A stretch of 64,000 bases of DNA from Haematococcus lacustris (lineage: Eukaryota; Chlorophyta; Chlorophyceae; Chlamydomonadales; Haematococcaceae), in NCBI GenBank assembly GCA_030144725.1, contig JASKMD010000013.1, forward strand, positions 6,969,710 through 7,033,709. The letters run 5' to 3'. The notes below the pieces were generated by a model. The model was not told the DNA's origin. It ran no database searches and worked only from the letters and a program-made list of their open reading frames with translations. This document shows, piece by piece, positions 43,401-54,813 of the stretch (positions are counted from its first letter, which is position 1; every line of letters starts with the position of its first letter). Made by a program: the position numbers and the translations under genes.

Positions 43401-44329
43401 AAGTAGACATCAAGCAGAGCTGACACAGCAGGCTGGGAGATCTGGCCTGACTGAGCCTGGTTCGGCCTGGCCTGCCTCTGGACTGCAGTGTCAGGCGCGC
43501 AGGCATCGGCAGCAAGCTGCTGGGCGCCGCTGAGGAGTATGCCAAGGCCAGGGGCTACCAGAGCATGCTGCTGCACACCGCCAACCAGGCTGCAAGTGGG
43601 TGCAAATGACCACAGGTGTCACACTGGAACCAGCTGTGAACATACGAATACGAGGCTAGCAGCAATTCAACAAGCATCTCTGGCCACTGCCACTTATGCA
43701 GGCCCCCCTGTCCCTGCCACTACCCCTACCCCTGCCCCTACCACCACCACCATCACCACCACTACCACCGTCACCACCATCACCACCACCACCACCACCG
43801 TCACCACCATCACCACCACACCACAACCACCACCACCACCACACCACCACCACCTCACAGCCCGACCATCGCCATCGTCACCGCTACAGGACTGAGTGTG
43901 GGCCAAGCAGTGACAACACAAAACACACCACGCACTGTCATACTCAGCCGCCACCAGTACCACCAGCCGTGCCACGACCAGTCATCACACAGTATCACTC
44001 TCACCTAGGTATAACACAGGACGGGAGTACAGGTGCGTTGGTGCTCAGGGTGCATCACTGTGCAGATGCGCCTGCTCAACACCCGACAGCCACGCATGGT
44101 TGACTGCTGACGCTCCTGCTTGTCCACCCTATCCTTCTGGTGACCTGCTGCATGATGTTGCACACTGTGAAGACATCATAGCCTTCTTTTCTGTACAGTG
44201 CGCCAGGCAGACCTGCACTGTTGTGTGCTGGCCGCAGTCAACTTTTATGCAGCCAACAAGTACATGAGCCTGGGCATGTACATGTATGGGGGCCTGCCCA
44301 GCATGCGCCTGCAGAAGCAGTTGTGCTAG
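39879..44329 (+). CDS. GNAT-family N-acetyltransferase, membrane-anchored (gene A)
   Basis: Acetyl-CoA-dependent transferase of the NAT8-like type. Exons by eye: 39879-~39960 (MVEAAPKVNIREFQSGDQDRVL), possibly ~40768-40810, ~41060-41137 (GALAWRRSWSSRLLVGACLA, membrane segment), ~41360-41537 (a second hydrophobic stretch, then MQAIIAKSEMRDI), 42212-42242, 42938-43056 (VVGATAVHLGSVDYP), ~43493-43594 (acetyl-CoA motif RRAGIGSKLLGAAEEYAKARG) and ~44198-44329 (NFYAANKYMSLGMY). Every exon except the N-terminal extension has a counterpart in the downstream gene B. R-x-x-G-x-G (RRAGIG) is the diagnostic GNAT motif A. The second exon is the weakest. Substrate unknown. Confidence 0.7.
40185..40598 (+). 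CDS. Hypothetical SQ-repeat protein inside a gene A intron
   Basis: 137 residues: a compact Cys/His part (ATCEVVMPNGKACGKPGT, INVLCASH) that could bind zinc, then Ala/Glu/Pro repeats and an (SQ)n run from (CAGAGC)n at 40441-40502. Lies between the first two exons of the acetyltransferase gene on the same strand, so it may be an intronic mobile-element remnant or not expressed. No family recognised. Confidence 0.3.
43625..43870 (+). repeat. Dispersed repeat with (ACC)n microsatellite
   Basis: AGCTGTGAACATACGAATAC through GCAGGCCCCCCTGTCCCTGC, then CACCACCAT repeats. The same ~150-bp block is found at 55110-55260. Lies in an intron of acetyltransferase gene A. Confidence 0.8.
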
Positions 44330-45045
44330 CCTGCCCTTGCCGGGCGGGCCAAGCATAAGTGCTAAGAGATTTGCGAGACCGAGCCCCCAAGGCCCAAGCT
44401 CAGCAGCCTGTAGCACAGTAGCATGTGTGCACCGCGCAATGCTGAAGCTGTTGCTTACATCAGAGCATGTGTTTCATGCCAACATAGATTGCCCGGCCTT
44501 CGCAAGTGGGTTGGGGTAGGGAATCCGGTATTGGTGCCGGATGCTTGCTGCATGCAAATAGTCCGGATTACAGATATCACAGCCCCTGCCCTCTAGTAAT
44601 AGTAGGGGAGTGACGTGGCTGTTGAAGCAAGGGCAAGGAAGGCAAAGTAAGGCAAAGGCAGCCAATGGAATTTACCACTTGATCATTCCTTCAGTGTTCC
44701 CCGCAAAAGCAACTAGTCATAGAAGCAAAAACAAACTTGCAAACAACATCATTAGCACCATTTTTAGTAGTCGGCACATAACAGCTGCCCCACACAACGA
44801 GTAGATAGCGGTAAATTGAGCAATGCAAAGAAGATGGCTCACATTGGCTCAGCCAGCAGACATTAGGCTCCCTGGATAGACAACGAAAATCATACTTGCC
44901 GTTGTTCCATGCCGAGGTGCACATGGCTTGCATTACATTGCAATTTGTGATGACGTACACACGCCTGAACATTGCTACTGCTCAGAGTATACGCGTTACA
45001 CCCATTTGCCCTAGAGCGTGCGTTCATAGGTTGAAGGTGGTCAAT
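44330..45045. other. Intergenic between the two GNAT genes
   Basis: Contains TGTTTCATGCCAACATAGAT...CCCGGCCTTC (44470-44502), which recurs at 51494-51526, so a small dispersed repeat. Otherwise nothing recognised; probably the promoter of gene B. Confidence 0.5.
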
Positions 45046-47758
45046 ATGGCTACCGTGGAAGCAGTTGCTGTGACTGAAGCTGCAGTCCGCCCTGACGAAG
45101 TATCGACGGCTGAGGTTGGTACCAGCCAGCCTACAAATCTGTCACGTGCCGCCGATAATAGCGCCCTCCTCGTGCACGGCGTAGCTCGCCTGCTTTCATT
45201 GGTGCTCGCAATGCCCATTTATGCCTTTAGTCTATGGATGCACTGCCCTCAGGTCACCTGCATCCCTTCCTGCACTCTATGCAATGTAGTTTTTCCACCA
45301 GCTCTTCACGTGTGAGCTCCTAGTGCACCCATTGCCATCGTGCCCACTCATGGGACCCCTGCATCACCCTGGCACCACACTGCATCGAGCTTAACCCCCT
45401 CCTAGCTCCCTCACACAACATGGTATAGGTTACTTCCTGGGGCTGATGCTGCTTGCTACCACAGGCTGAGGCAGCTCCAGCTAGCCAAGCTGACTCCGCA
45501 GCACCACCACGACCCCGTGTTGCACGCCCAAAGCCAGAGGTGGTGATTCGAGAGTTCAAGGAGGACGACCAGGTGGGTGAGCCAGGTGGACCCAATAGCC
45601 TCGCCTGCTACCTCGTCTGCTGCTGCTGCTCTTGACCCATACCCCACCTGATACTCCTGAACTGCCTGCTGCTGCTGCTGCTGCTGACACGCAGCAAGTC
45701 CTGTATGACATGTGGGTGGAGGGCTTTGAGGAGACCATCATGGAAGGTATGTCAGGTCTGCCCTCTGCAGTCTGCCTTCCCTACCTGGCAATGTGGCCAG
45801 GTCGCGTGTTGTGAGGAGCCTCATCAACAGATGGCCTGGTGCTGCAGGAGCCCTGGCATACCAGCGCAAGCCGCTGACACGCATGCTGGTGGTCACCTGC
45901 GTCATCATCGCGGCTGCCTGCAGGTGACTGTGCCCTGTGGATGTATGTGTGTCATCATCCACACTGCCTAAAGTCGTGAAGTCGTTCCCAGCGGGTCATC
46001 AGCTCAGGCCACCAGCACCTCGCAACCTCCTGCTCATGATCACTATGCAGCGCTGTGGCAGGGTTGCATTGGTGTACAGGCTCTCAGGTCATCACCTTCT
46101 AACCGTGGACATGGGCCACAGGGAAGGTGCACAGCAAGGTGTACATGTGCAGGAGGCTGTTAACAAGAGTGGTTCACAGTAGTATGTGATGTACTGGGTG
46201 TTTACATTTTGCTCCTTGTGTTTGGAACCAGTATCTCCTCCTGCTGTGAACTCAGTGGTGAGGCTGAGCCTCAGAGCCTCCACCCAGCTGTGGTGCATCT
46301 ACCCAGCTGTGAGCTGCTCGTTGTAAGCTGTGTTGCTGCAGGCTACTGGGCTACCTGGGAGCGCTGCCCTCCCTGGGCCTCGCCTTTGGCATCACCTTTG
46401 CCTACTTTGCCTTCCCTCCCCTGCTGTTCAACTACTCCATGAGGAAGATGAAGCAAATGTTCAAGGACAGCGACATGCACGACATTCAGAAGAACTGGGC
46501 AAGTCACAGCAACAGGTGTGACATGGTAGGAGGCATCCTTGGTGAAGATGGTGGTGGCGTTGCTGCTGTGGCTGCATTGTTGCGGCTACAGTGATGTTAC
46601 ACATGTGCTCTGCCATGCTCTGTGCAGGGCTTTCTGGGTTGCCCAAGTAGGCGACAAGGTGTGAGCATAGGCAGGGTTGGGAGACATAGAGCAGGGACAT
46701 GCGCAGCTGGATGGTAGCAGCACAGATATGTGCAGCTGGTTGTCCAGGTTTGCAGCACTGCCCGTGCTCCCTGAGATTCTTAATTGGCAGCATCACAATA
46801 ACTCGCAAGCAATGCCAGCCGTGATCAACAGTAGAACACATTGGGCCAGTATAGTGGGCTGGCGGGGCAGTAGGGGAGACAGTGAGGCAGTGTTGATGCC
46901 CTGCAGCGCCGCATGGGCGGTGACAGGCTAGAGAGTGATGCACTGTAGCTGAGGCATGAGGGGTGTCTAGGGCTTTGCTTCATGAGATATGGGAATAGGG
47001 GAAAACTGAAGTGACTGTGGAGAAAGGTAGACAGGGCGACTGCGCCTCGAGTACTCTGTTGTACGTGCCTAGCTGAGGCAGTGCCTGGGGCTGTGCTGGT
47101 GGTGTGCCTGGGCAGGTTGTTGGCGCCACTGGGCTGCACCTGGGCCCTAAGGACTACCCTGGACCCAGCGCTGACAAGGCTGACGTCAAGGACAACGACG
47201 CCTTCATCTTCCGTATGACCACCTCCAGGACGTGAGCAGTGAGACGCAGGGGGGGCTAGCAGGTGGCAAGGAGGGGTGGCTAGGAGGTCACTAGCAGGTG
47301 GCTATGAGGTGGGAAGGAGAGGGGAATGGCTGGCAGATGACTGCTGGCAAACACTGCTACTGCTGCCACTGTGGCTTCCGTAGCTGAAATGGCTGCTGCT
47401 GATGTCACCCTTGCGGTGCTGCCTGGCACTGCAGGCTACGCCGCTCTGGTGTGGGCAGCAAACTGCTGACGGCGGCGGAGGAGCTGGCACGCGCCAAGGG
47501 CTTTCGCCGTGTTCAGCTCATCACCGCTTTCCCCCCCGCTAGTGAGTGATTGTGCTCCTTATGCCATCCTGACATGGTCTGTAATGGTGGTGCTGCTGCT
47601 GGTCAAGGCATGGCGCGCAGACACGACGCTCCCTGCACAGGCGAGGGTGCCTGCCTGTCCACTGCGCAGTCCACTTCTACCACAAGAACGGGTACAACAC
47701 CATCAAGAAGCTCCCCTTCGGCAGCCTGACTGGCGCCTGCATGGAGAAGCTGCTGTAG
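45046..47758 (+). CDS. GNAT-family N-acetyltransferase, membrane-anchored (gene B)
   Basis: Complete frame-consistent model of nine exons: 45046-45252, 45465-45572, 45695-45746, 45848-45923, 46342-46515, 46628-46658, 47116-47231, 47435-47541 and 47646-47758, giving 327 residues. The last exon could instead start at 47670. The N-terminal extension (MATVEAVAVTEAAVRPDE) precedes PEVVIREFKEDDQ, which opens the GNAT fold. Membrane segments are MLVVTCVIIAAACRLLGYLG and LAFGITFAYFAFPPLL. The acetyl-CoA loop is RRSGVGSKLLTAAEELARAKG, and the end is HFYHKNGYNTIKKLPFG. Two hydrophobic segments inside the fold resemble NAT8-type ER/Golgi acetyltransferases. Tandem paralogue of gene A with intron positions in the same places. 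Substrate unknown. Confidence 0.85.
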
Positions 47759-49265
47759 TGGCTGCTGCTGGGAAATGCTGCCAAAGTGCCAATGCAGTCG
47801 CCGCCAGCTGTGCTATGCCAGTGTGACATTCATTGTGGATGATCCAAGTCAGCTTCTATGCTCAGCCTTAACCCAATCAATGCCAGTCCTCCGAGACAAC
47901 CCATACCAGCATTTCTTCGCCAACATGTTTTTCCTCATTTGGCGAGCTGTTGTTACCAGCTTGCAATTCCCTGATGCCCCTGGTAGGCAGTGAACATCAA
48001 TGCTAGGTGCGTATTTTGTATTCTTGACACGGCAGGCAGTGCTAGGGTCCATAGCACCATCGCACACGGAATGTACCGGACAGAACCCGGACCCGCTGCC
48101 ACTACTTCCACACAGCAGAAATAGGCAAGTTGACTGACCGGCAACAACTACCACGCATGTAGGGAGCGCAATCTAGGCTAGCCTAGTCAAATCTATGTCA
48201 TGGAATGATTTTCACCTAGCCACCTTTCCGCCGCGTTTGAATTGAAAAAGTGTGATGTAGTATGACGGGCGGGTACTTTCGTTCAAGTACAAGTACCGGG
48301 CTTAGATTTTGCGGCGTGCCTGATGAGAGCTGAGCGTTGTGCGTCACGCTTGCGCTTGCGCGCCCTACGGTGACCGGCAGTCTGCCAGGCACGCGAACGA
48401 TTCCGCTCTGCGCGATGGGCCTTGAAAGTGCTGCTTTACAACACCCACAACGCAGGATGCAGAGTTCTCCTCTGCGGTACACTGCGGTACACTTTACGCA
48501 TGGAGCCCAGTTTCCTCAACGTCATCTTACACAGCCAGCTCGATCGCACTCTGCCTGCTCATTCATCGTAGGTCAGCACGCAAGGTGCCGGCTGGCACAT
48601 ACAACCCCACTGCCTTGCAATACTCGTTCTACATCTTCACGCTCAGCTTCTTGCCCAAGGTGCACAGCTGCTTCACGCTGTCTGGTGCAAATGAGCACAG
48701 AAGGGTGAGGCATTCATCATCCCAATGCTTGTCATCCCTCTTCTGATCGAACATGGGCATGGCCACAAAGGGCCTTGCGATGGAGGGCCTAGTACACAGA
48801 CCCCTTGGTGTGGGGTCATGCATTGGGCACATGCACATGCAGTCTGTGACCACTCACCCTGGATCCCTGCAGCAGGGAAGAAGCAGCAGTGCATGCTCAT
48901 AGAGCCGGGGATGGATGATGCAAAGGCATATGCATCAGGCTGTGGAGCACTGCAAAGCTCTACCTCCTGTGTGCTCAGCTCCAAGCACCACCGATGACCC
49001 ACACTTGCTCGTGCACGGCGAGCCTTGCTGGGGTCAGTAGCAGTAGCTGGCTTGTGATATGCTTTGCAGTGTTTCACAAGTTTTGATGCATTGCACATCC
49101 CAACTGTGACTCTGCACTCACTGCGCCAAACACCATGCTAGACAATCCACAATGTAAGCAACCCAGTCAGGCAATGCAGTCAGGGACACTACCTCAACGA
49201 CGCATGCAGGTCAGGCATGCAGGGTCTTGAGGGCAGGGCTTGAATCATACTCTACGACACGGCAG
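47759..49265. other. Gene-poor stretch
   Basis: Probable 3' UTR of gene B, then sequence with short minus-strand frames (48629-49098, for example KHWDDECLTLLCSFAPDSVK) that look protein-like but are broken and unassigned. No RNA gene or clear repeat. Confidence 0.4.
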
Positions 49266-49269
49266 CACC

Positions 49270-49524
49270 TTGACCATCACTAGGGCCTTCATTGGCATAG
49301 ACAACTAGGCGTGGACCACTACAAAACAGTGTTGTCTGTGTGGAGTTCCCATGCACATGGCATGCACATGGCATACACATGGGCATGGTCGCCAACCACC
49401 TACACCGTTGCCTGACCCAGAGGGCTATGATCTTGGTTTGCCATGACATGCATGCTCTAATTGTAAGCTGATGACAGCTCAATGGGGGGCATACACTACT
49501 GTGCCTCAGCAGGCTGCTGCTGCC

Positions 49525-49574
<50 letters not shown>

Positions 49575-49581
49575 CGCTGCC

Positions 49582-49619
<38 letters not shown>

Positions 49620-50395
49620 GCCTTGGGTGGCCGGTCTCGCAGCCCCTTGTAGCCCAGCTCTGGGTACTCCTTCCCCTTGGCTGACAGCTTCCCCTGCTCT
49701 GGCCAGGAGCACAGCTCCAGCAGGCGCCACTTGGCCTCCCCAATGCGCTGCATTGCAGTCCCGGTCTATCCCCCTGCCTGGCTGTGGGGCTGGCTTGGCT
49801 TTAGCAGCCTCGCCTGTGGCCTTGCCTTTGGTGAGCTGGGTAGGCTCAGCTGCCTGCACAGCCTTGGTGCGCTTGCTGCGCTAGCCTGGCGGGGGAGTGC
49901 TGGGCCCAGGCTCTGAAGGTGCTGGCTGTGTGGCTGCCTGGATGCTGCATGGAGCCTGTGCGGGCTTGCGGGGGGCCACTACCGGGCACCACATTAGGCC
50001 CCGCACAGGCTAGTCACGCTGCTGGCTCCAGGCTGGGCGCAGCAGGCGGTGTTCCACCTGCCTTGCTAGGGGCTACCAGTCTGCAGGCCAAGCGGCCCGG
50101 CGTTTGTTTAGCTGGCTCTCACTGAGCTGACTTGCCTGGTGCGGTGCTCATTCACAAACACAATCCTGCCCTATAGCTGGTCGTTGACACCACCTTGCAG
50201 CAGGCACGCAGCACCGCATCAGCAACCCAACCTCCCCGGGTGCCAAAGCCTGCTATGCCAAAGGAGACCACGAGCTGCTTGGCACGCTGGTGGCGCTTCA
50301 TGGACAACTCCGCCACATACTTCTGCAGCTGCAGTCATGCACGCAAGGCACACACATGGTGGCTGACATGGTGGCCCCAGGTTCGGCATGGCACA
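49270..50395 (-). mobile_element. Fanzor/TnpB-like fragment, minus strand, longest C-terminal copy
   Basis: Read on the minus strand from about 50340: LQKYVAELSMKRHQRAKQLV, VSFGIAGFGTRGGWVADAVL, RIVFVNEHRTRQVSS, then after stops QPVRG-type LMWCPVVAPRKPAQ, IDRDCN, MQRIGEAKWRLLELCSWPEQ, KGKEYPELGYKGLRD, poly-Q and stop. The G-rich segment and the NEHRT segment correspond to the RuvC-II/core region preceding the zinc finger in TnpB/Fanzor. At least two in-frame stops and a frameshift at DRDCN show it is dead. The 3' tail ends CCCTAGTGATGG near 49272. Its 5' edge abuts the GGGGC satellite. Confidence 0.65.
49509..49618 (-). repeat. (CTG)n encoding poly-Gln on the minus strand
   Basis: Two CTG runs separated by GTGCCGCTGCCT, giving about 35 Gln residues near the C-terminus of the Fanzor-like fragment. 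Other copies have only 4-8 Gln here, so the run has expanded. Confidence 0.9.
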
Positions 50396-50734
50396 GTCGG
50401 GGGCGGGGCGGGGCGGGGCGGGGCGGGGCGGGGCGGGGCGGGGCGGGGCGGGGCGGGGCGGGGCGGGGCGGGGCGGGGCGGGGCGGGGCGGGGCGGGGCG
50501 GGGCGGGGCGGGGCGGGGCGGGGCGGGGCGGGGCGGGGCGGGGCGGGGCGGGGCGGGGCGGGGCGGGGCGGGGCGGGGCGGGGCGGGGCGGGGCGGGGCG
50601 GGGCGGGGCGGGGCGGGGCGGGGCGGGGCGGGGCGGGGCGGGGCGGGGCGGGGCGGGGCGGGGCGGGGCGGGGCGGGGCGGGGCGGGGCGGGGCGGGGCG
50701 GGGCGGGGCGGGGCGGGGCGGGGCGGGGCGGGGC
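50396..50734 (+). repeat. (GGGGC)n satellite, ~335 bp
   Basis: About 67 uninterrupted 5-bp units, strongly strand-asymmetric. ORFs through it (GAGRG or RPAPP repeats) are artefacts. It separates two Fanzor-like fragments in opposite orientation. Confidence 0.97.
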
Positions 50735-51065
50735 AAGCTGCCAGCAAAGGGCAAGGAGTACCCAGGCTTGGGGTACAAGCGGCTGCGAGACCGGCCACTC
50801 AAGGCTCAGCAGCAGCAGCAGCCTGCTGCAGCACAGTAGTGTGTGCCCCCCCTATGAGATGTCAGCAGCTTACAATTAGCGCATGCATGCCGTGCCAACT
50901 CTAGGTCATAGCCCTGTCACAGGGTCAGACAATGGTGTAGGTGGTAGGCGACCATGCCCATGTGCATGCCATGCGTTTGCCCAAGTGCATGGGAACTTCA
51001 CACAGACAAAGCATCGGCCCCACGTGTGGTCCTTAGTGGTCCTTCGTAGTGGTCCCTAGCGAGGG
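50735..51065 (+). mobile_element. Fanzor-like tail, plus strand, short copy
   Basis: Starts within the C-terminus (KLPAKGKEYPGLGYKRLRDRP, then Q-rich and stop at 50837-50839) directly after the satellite, followed by the shared 3' tail (TTACAATTAGCGCATGC, GTAGGTGGTAGGCGACCATG) ending CCCTAGCGAGGG near 51065. No target duplication found. Confidence 0.75.
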
Positions 51066-51827
51066 AGGAGGTGCTGGCTACATCACGCCATGGAAGGAAG
51101 GTGCACAGGGTGTGTTGGTTTAGGCGGGAACCACGTCTGCCCAGGGCTGCAGAGGCTTTCTTGGACTAGGCGCCCTCCCTGACAACTCCTGCTGGACACA
51201 TGTCCCACCCCAACACGTCGGGGAAGTTGAGTGGCGTGGGTCTTGGAGGTGGTGGTAACTATGGCCGGAACGCGTAAAGCACAACATGCACTCCATGGCT
51301 ACCGTTTCTTATCAACACCACACACTGGCAAACTGCAGCCCCTGTCAGGAGCCCACCTACCAGCCAGTACCCTGACAGCACCTTGTGTCACTGCCTGGCC
51401 CTTTGTACTAAATCACCACTGTCCGAAACCTGGCCACCTGCTCTGATGTAGCACCACTTGCACCAGGCCAATGCAACGGCTGTCAAACTGGCTGTGTTTC
51501 ATGCCAACATAGATTGCCCGGCCTTCAAATGCATCATCCAATGCAATGGCTGCCAAATGCATCATCCAATGCGACGGCTGTCAATGTAATAATGTGCTGG
51601 CATGGTCAACACAGCACTCAACATGGCCAAAGTCAGCGTACCATGCACTTGCACCAGGCACACTACTTCCAGCACACCTGGACATGCCGTGTCCGGACCA
51701 TGACGCATGCAAGTCAGGCATGCAAGGGTTGAAGGGCAGGGATCAACAGATGCAAGCCCAGCCCTGCTGCTATAGCCAGCGTCGCACCGCTCCTGAACCC
51801 CAACTCAGCTCACTCTGTTCCTGTGCC
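51066..51827. other. Intergenic, small dispersed repeat only
   Basis: Holds the second copy of TGTTTCATGCCAACATAGAT (51494-51526), followed by a local triplication of AAATGCATCATCCAATGC-type sequence. Nothing else recognised. Confidence 0.5.
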
Positions 51828-53260
51828 TCACTGGACCCTGAACCACACCCTGAACTGGCCGGGAACGGTTTTGCTGTACAGGCTGTTGCTGGTGCGGCAC
51901 TCCCTTCTCTCAACCCTGTGCTCGTGCTGCAGCTCATCGCGATTAGGGAGGATGGTGACATCTAGGTGCTGAGCCCAGCTCTGCTTGCCCAGCTGCTTCA
52001 GCACCTTGAACATGGGCACAGAACAGGCATCATACACCCGACGGAACATGACAATGCTGACTGTGGGCATGCTCTGCACCAGCTGGCGCCATAACTTCAG
52101 GGAAGGGCGATGGCAGCCAGCCCAGAACTCAAGCCCAGTGCAGCCCTCGCACAGCTGAGCCAAGGCTGGGACATCAGCTGCATTGAGACAGTACATCTTG
52201 AAGAACACCACCTTCTCTAGCCGACCTGCCAGCGGCTGCACCAGAGACACCCCTTCCCTTGCTGCACCCCGGCAGCTCCTGGAGAGGGGGCGGAGACATA
52301 CATACTATTTAAGCCTAGACTCAGCACCTTGATCTTCACTGGCACCCGGCAGGCCTGCGTCAGGTTGTGGACTGCAGCTGCCACCACCTCACTGACGTCA
52401 CCCATGTCCTCATACTCTTCATTCTCATCATGCTCCTCGTCACAGTAACGGTAGTTGCTGAACCGGAGCTTGCCCACCAGCAAGGGCTGGGTGAGGGAGT
52501 GGAGGGGCAGGTACGCAGCTGAGATGTAGTCAAGGATGCCTGTCACCTCCAATCGCTGCCAGCTGCAGGCCCTCTCCGCCCTCGACTCAGTCAGCTACTT
52601 GACGTCAGACAGGAGAAGGCTGGTAAGCTGGGTGGCTGCCAGGAGTGCGTCAAACTCCTGCTGGCTACTGAGCCCTGCGTCGGGAAACAGAAGGGTATGA
52701 AGCCCGGGCAGTGCCGGTAGCAGTTCGGGCAGGCCCCTAGTAGACCCTGCACCCTTGACCGTCAGCACCTCCAGCTCAGGCAGTGACCCCAGTGCCTTTA
52801 GGAGTGAAACAGCGCCCCCTTGGTGCTGGTCACCGGTGTACAAGCTCAACTGCTTGAGCCTGATGCCTTGGAACAAGTTGTTCAAGGTCACTGCGCCTGG
52901 CTGCTCGGGTCGTTGCAGCTGCTTAGTGCGGGTACTTGAAAGGTCCAGCCGCTGCAGCTGTAGGTGCAGCTGTGGGTGGGTAATGAGGCTGGCCAGGCCA
53001 CTGCGGGTGACAGAGTAGCCATGAATGGACAGGGCTGTCAGGCTGGGGAAGCTGTCTAGCAGACGCTGAGCAATGTCAGGGGAGCAGTCCAGATCCTCTA
53101 CGGTGAAGAGATGCTCAGGGTCAATGCCGCAGTCGCTATCACGCCCACAATACATGGCATAATTTGCGTATCTGTCATCATCGCTATCTGTCGCCCACTC
53201 CACATCGTCGTTCTGAACCTGACTGCCAAGGGACCTCACCGTGTCATTGTTATTATAAAC
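51828..53260 (-). pseudogene. F-box/LRR-like protein, broken copy (LRR part)
   Basis: Leu-rich repeats on the minus strand: LFTVEDLDCSPDIAQRLLDS, FPSLTALSIHGYSVTRSGLA, LQRLDLSSTRTKQLQRPEQP, LLPALPGLHTLLFPDAGLSS, then YLPLHSLTQPLLVGKLRFSN and FKMYCLNAADVPALAQLCEG. The paralogue at 62647-64000 shares this order (FPGLTALSIHGFAVT, EQPGGATLDDLFQGARLKQL, AAYLPLHSLTHPLV). Relative to it there is an in-frame TAG at 52595-52597 (after LLLSDVK). The C-terminal part from ~52290 needs a splice or frameshift. An acidic stretch (ATDSDDDRY) precedes the repeats. The probable N-terminus lies 1.6 kb away at 54850-55010. Confidence 0.65.
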
Positions 53261-53318
53261 TAAGAAAACAAAACCGATAATTCATAGTATTTGTGCTGGC
53301 TTGACGATGTTACTTTCT

Positions 53319-54593
53319 ATGGCTAGTAAAAAAAGACGAACCGTGCCTAGGCCAGTGCCGGAGGACCCGGACAGTGACATTGAGGACCGCGACGAGGCAC
53401 TACAGCCGGACCTCACCGAGGCGCAGCAAAATAGAAAGGTTTCCGGAGAGGCCCGCGCTGCCCGCGATAGGGATAACACATACCACGGCAGGAAGTGTAA
53501 GATAGCCCACCTCATCGACCACCTCCCGCAAGAGCTTTGGGATGCCTTTCTGGACGACGCTGTGCAGCCACGAGTGGAGGCCATCAGCGAGCGTGGGGTG
53601 CTCGCCAGCCTGCTGTTGGGCTTACTCGTGCGCGGCTTGTTTACAATTCACGTAGCCGACCCGCTCGGCCTGCACGACCAGCCCGTGTACACAGACATCC
53701 CAGTCTCCCAGGCAGCCATCCCGGACCTGAGCTGCCGGAACCTGTACCTGCAGCTGTGCCGCGGCCCGCCCGGAAACGGCGCGAACACTCAGCCAAACGC
53801 GGCAGTGGCTGCTGTGCTGGCCGCGCACCCTGACCTCCGCGCCCGCCTCGCAGCAATCCCCCGCCACCTGTCTGACACCAACATGGTGGACCACGTCGGC
53901 AAGCAGCTGGAGACAGCTTTCAGCAACATCCTCACTCTCCTCTTCGCTGGCAGGCTCAAGAAGTCTGTGTCCCTGGCTGGGGCAAAGGTCCTGCTGGGCA
54001 CTGAGGAACACCGGCGCAGATTTGGATTCTGGGGGGTGGGTGGTGGGCACCTGCCAGCCTGGTCAAAGCGGGAGTGCACCTATGTTCGCCGCATGGTGTG
54101 CGGCCTGGACGTCAGCTGGCTGCTGGAGCAGGGTGGGCTGGTGCCGACTCCAGCCATGCAGGCTGAGGTGGCTTTGCAACGGGGCCTGCTGGGGCTTGAG
54201 GAGGGGGAGCTGGTGAATGATGACTGGGTGGAGGATCCAGTCAACCGGGGCCGGCTGCTGCGCCATGCGGTGCACACTACCAGAGAGATGGAGGCAGCCA
54301 TGGCAGCCTGGCAGCTGGATATGGTGCCTTGGCAGCAGGCTGAGCTCACCAACCCAGGGCTGCTGCCAAGGCCCCCCCGCCCCCCCACACCCTATGCCCT
54401 CACACCCACCAGCAAGTGCCAGGCTCGGCATGTCTTCATAGACACCAAGGGCCTATACGGCATGATGCATGACGCCGGCATGCTGGGGGTGCTGACGGAG
54501 GAGGGGGTCACCTCCTTGAAGAAGTTCAGGAACGGTGCCCTACCTGACCCAGCGGTGCCGGGCAACTTCATTGCAGGGCCCAAAGACAGCCAC
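53319..54593 (+). CDS. N-terminal half of a Fanzor-like/transposon protein (first exon)
   Basis: 425 residues open from MASKKRRTVPRPVPED to FIAGPKDSH, where a canonical donor GTGAGT follows (54594); the ORF itself runs on to 54626. Visible features: basic N-terminus, acidic stretch (PDSDIEDRDEA), helical region (LIDHLPQELWDAFLDDAVQP, LLLGLLVRGLFTIH), SNILTLLFAGRLKK, W-SKRECTYVRRMVCGL, and KCQARHVFIDTKGLYGMMHD. I associate it, from memory of algal sequences, with the N-terminal half of the same Fanzor-like family whose C-termini lie nearby; the sequence alone does not prove that. No downstream exon is seen, so the gene is truncated after this exon. Confidence 0.5.
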
Positions 54594-54813
54594 GTGAGTG
54601 CTCCTTGCAATTTTGGTTTTGCATGAGGGCTGTAGGGCTGGAGGGCTGTAGGGGATGTGTGTGAGTAAGAGCTATAGAGTAGGGTAGAGCTCTTGCTAGT
54701 AGTAGCCTGGAGGCACACACACCAGAAGGCTGAGCTGAAGTGGGCATTAGGCACACTGTCAGTAGCCTTTACAACAGCGATCTCGCAGCCTGTGTTTGAT
54801 TACAACTCATGCT

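Noticed and set aside
43656..43975. Val/Gly-rich (MVVVVVMVV) ORF suggesting a membrane protein
   Set aside because: It is the reverse strand of the (ACC)n microsatellite in an intron.
48337..49098. Candidate small genes on both strands
   Set aside because: Short, mutually inconsistent frames without a shared splice pattern, homologue or repeat partner that I could identify.
50195..50904. Long ORFs of RGGAG or RPAPP repeats
   Set aside because: By-products of the GGGGC satellite, open in several frames.
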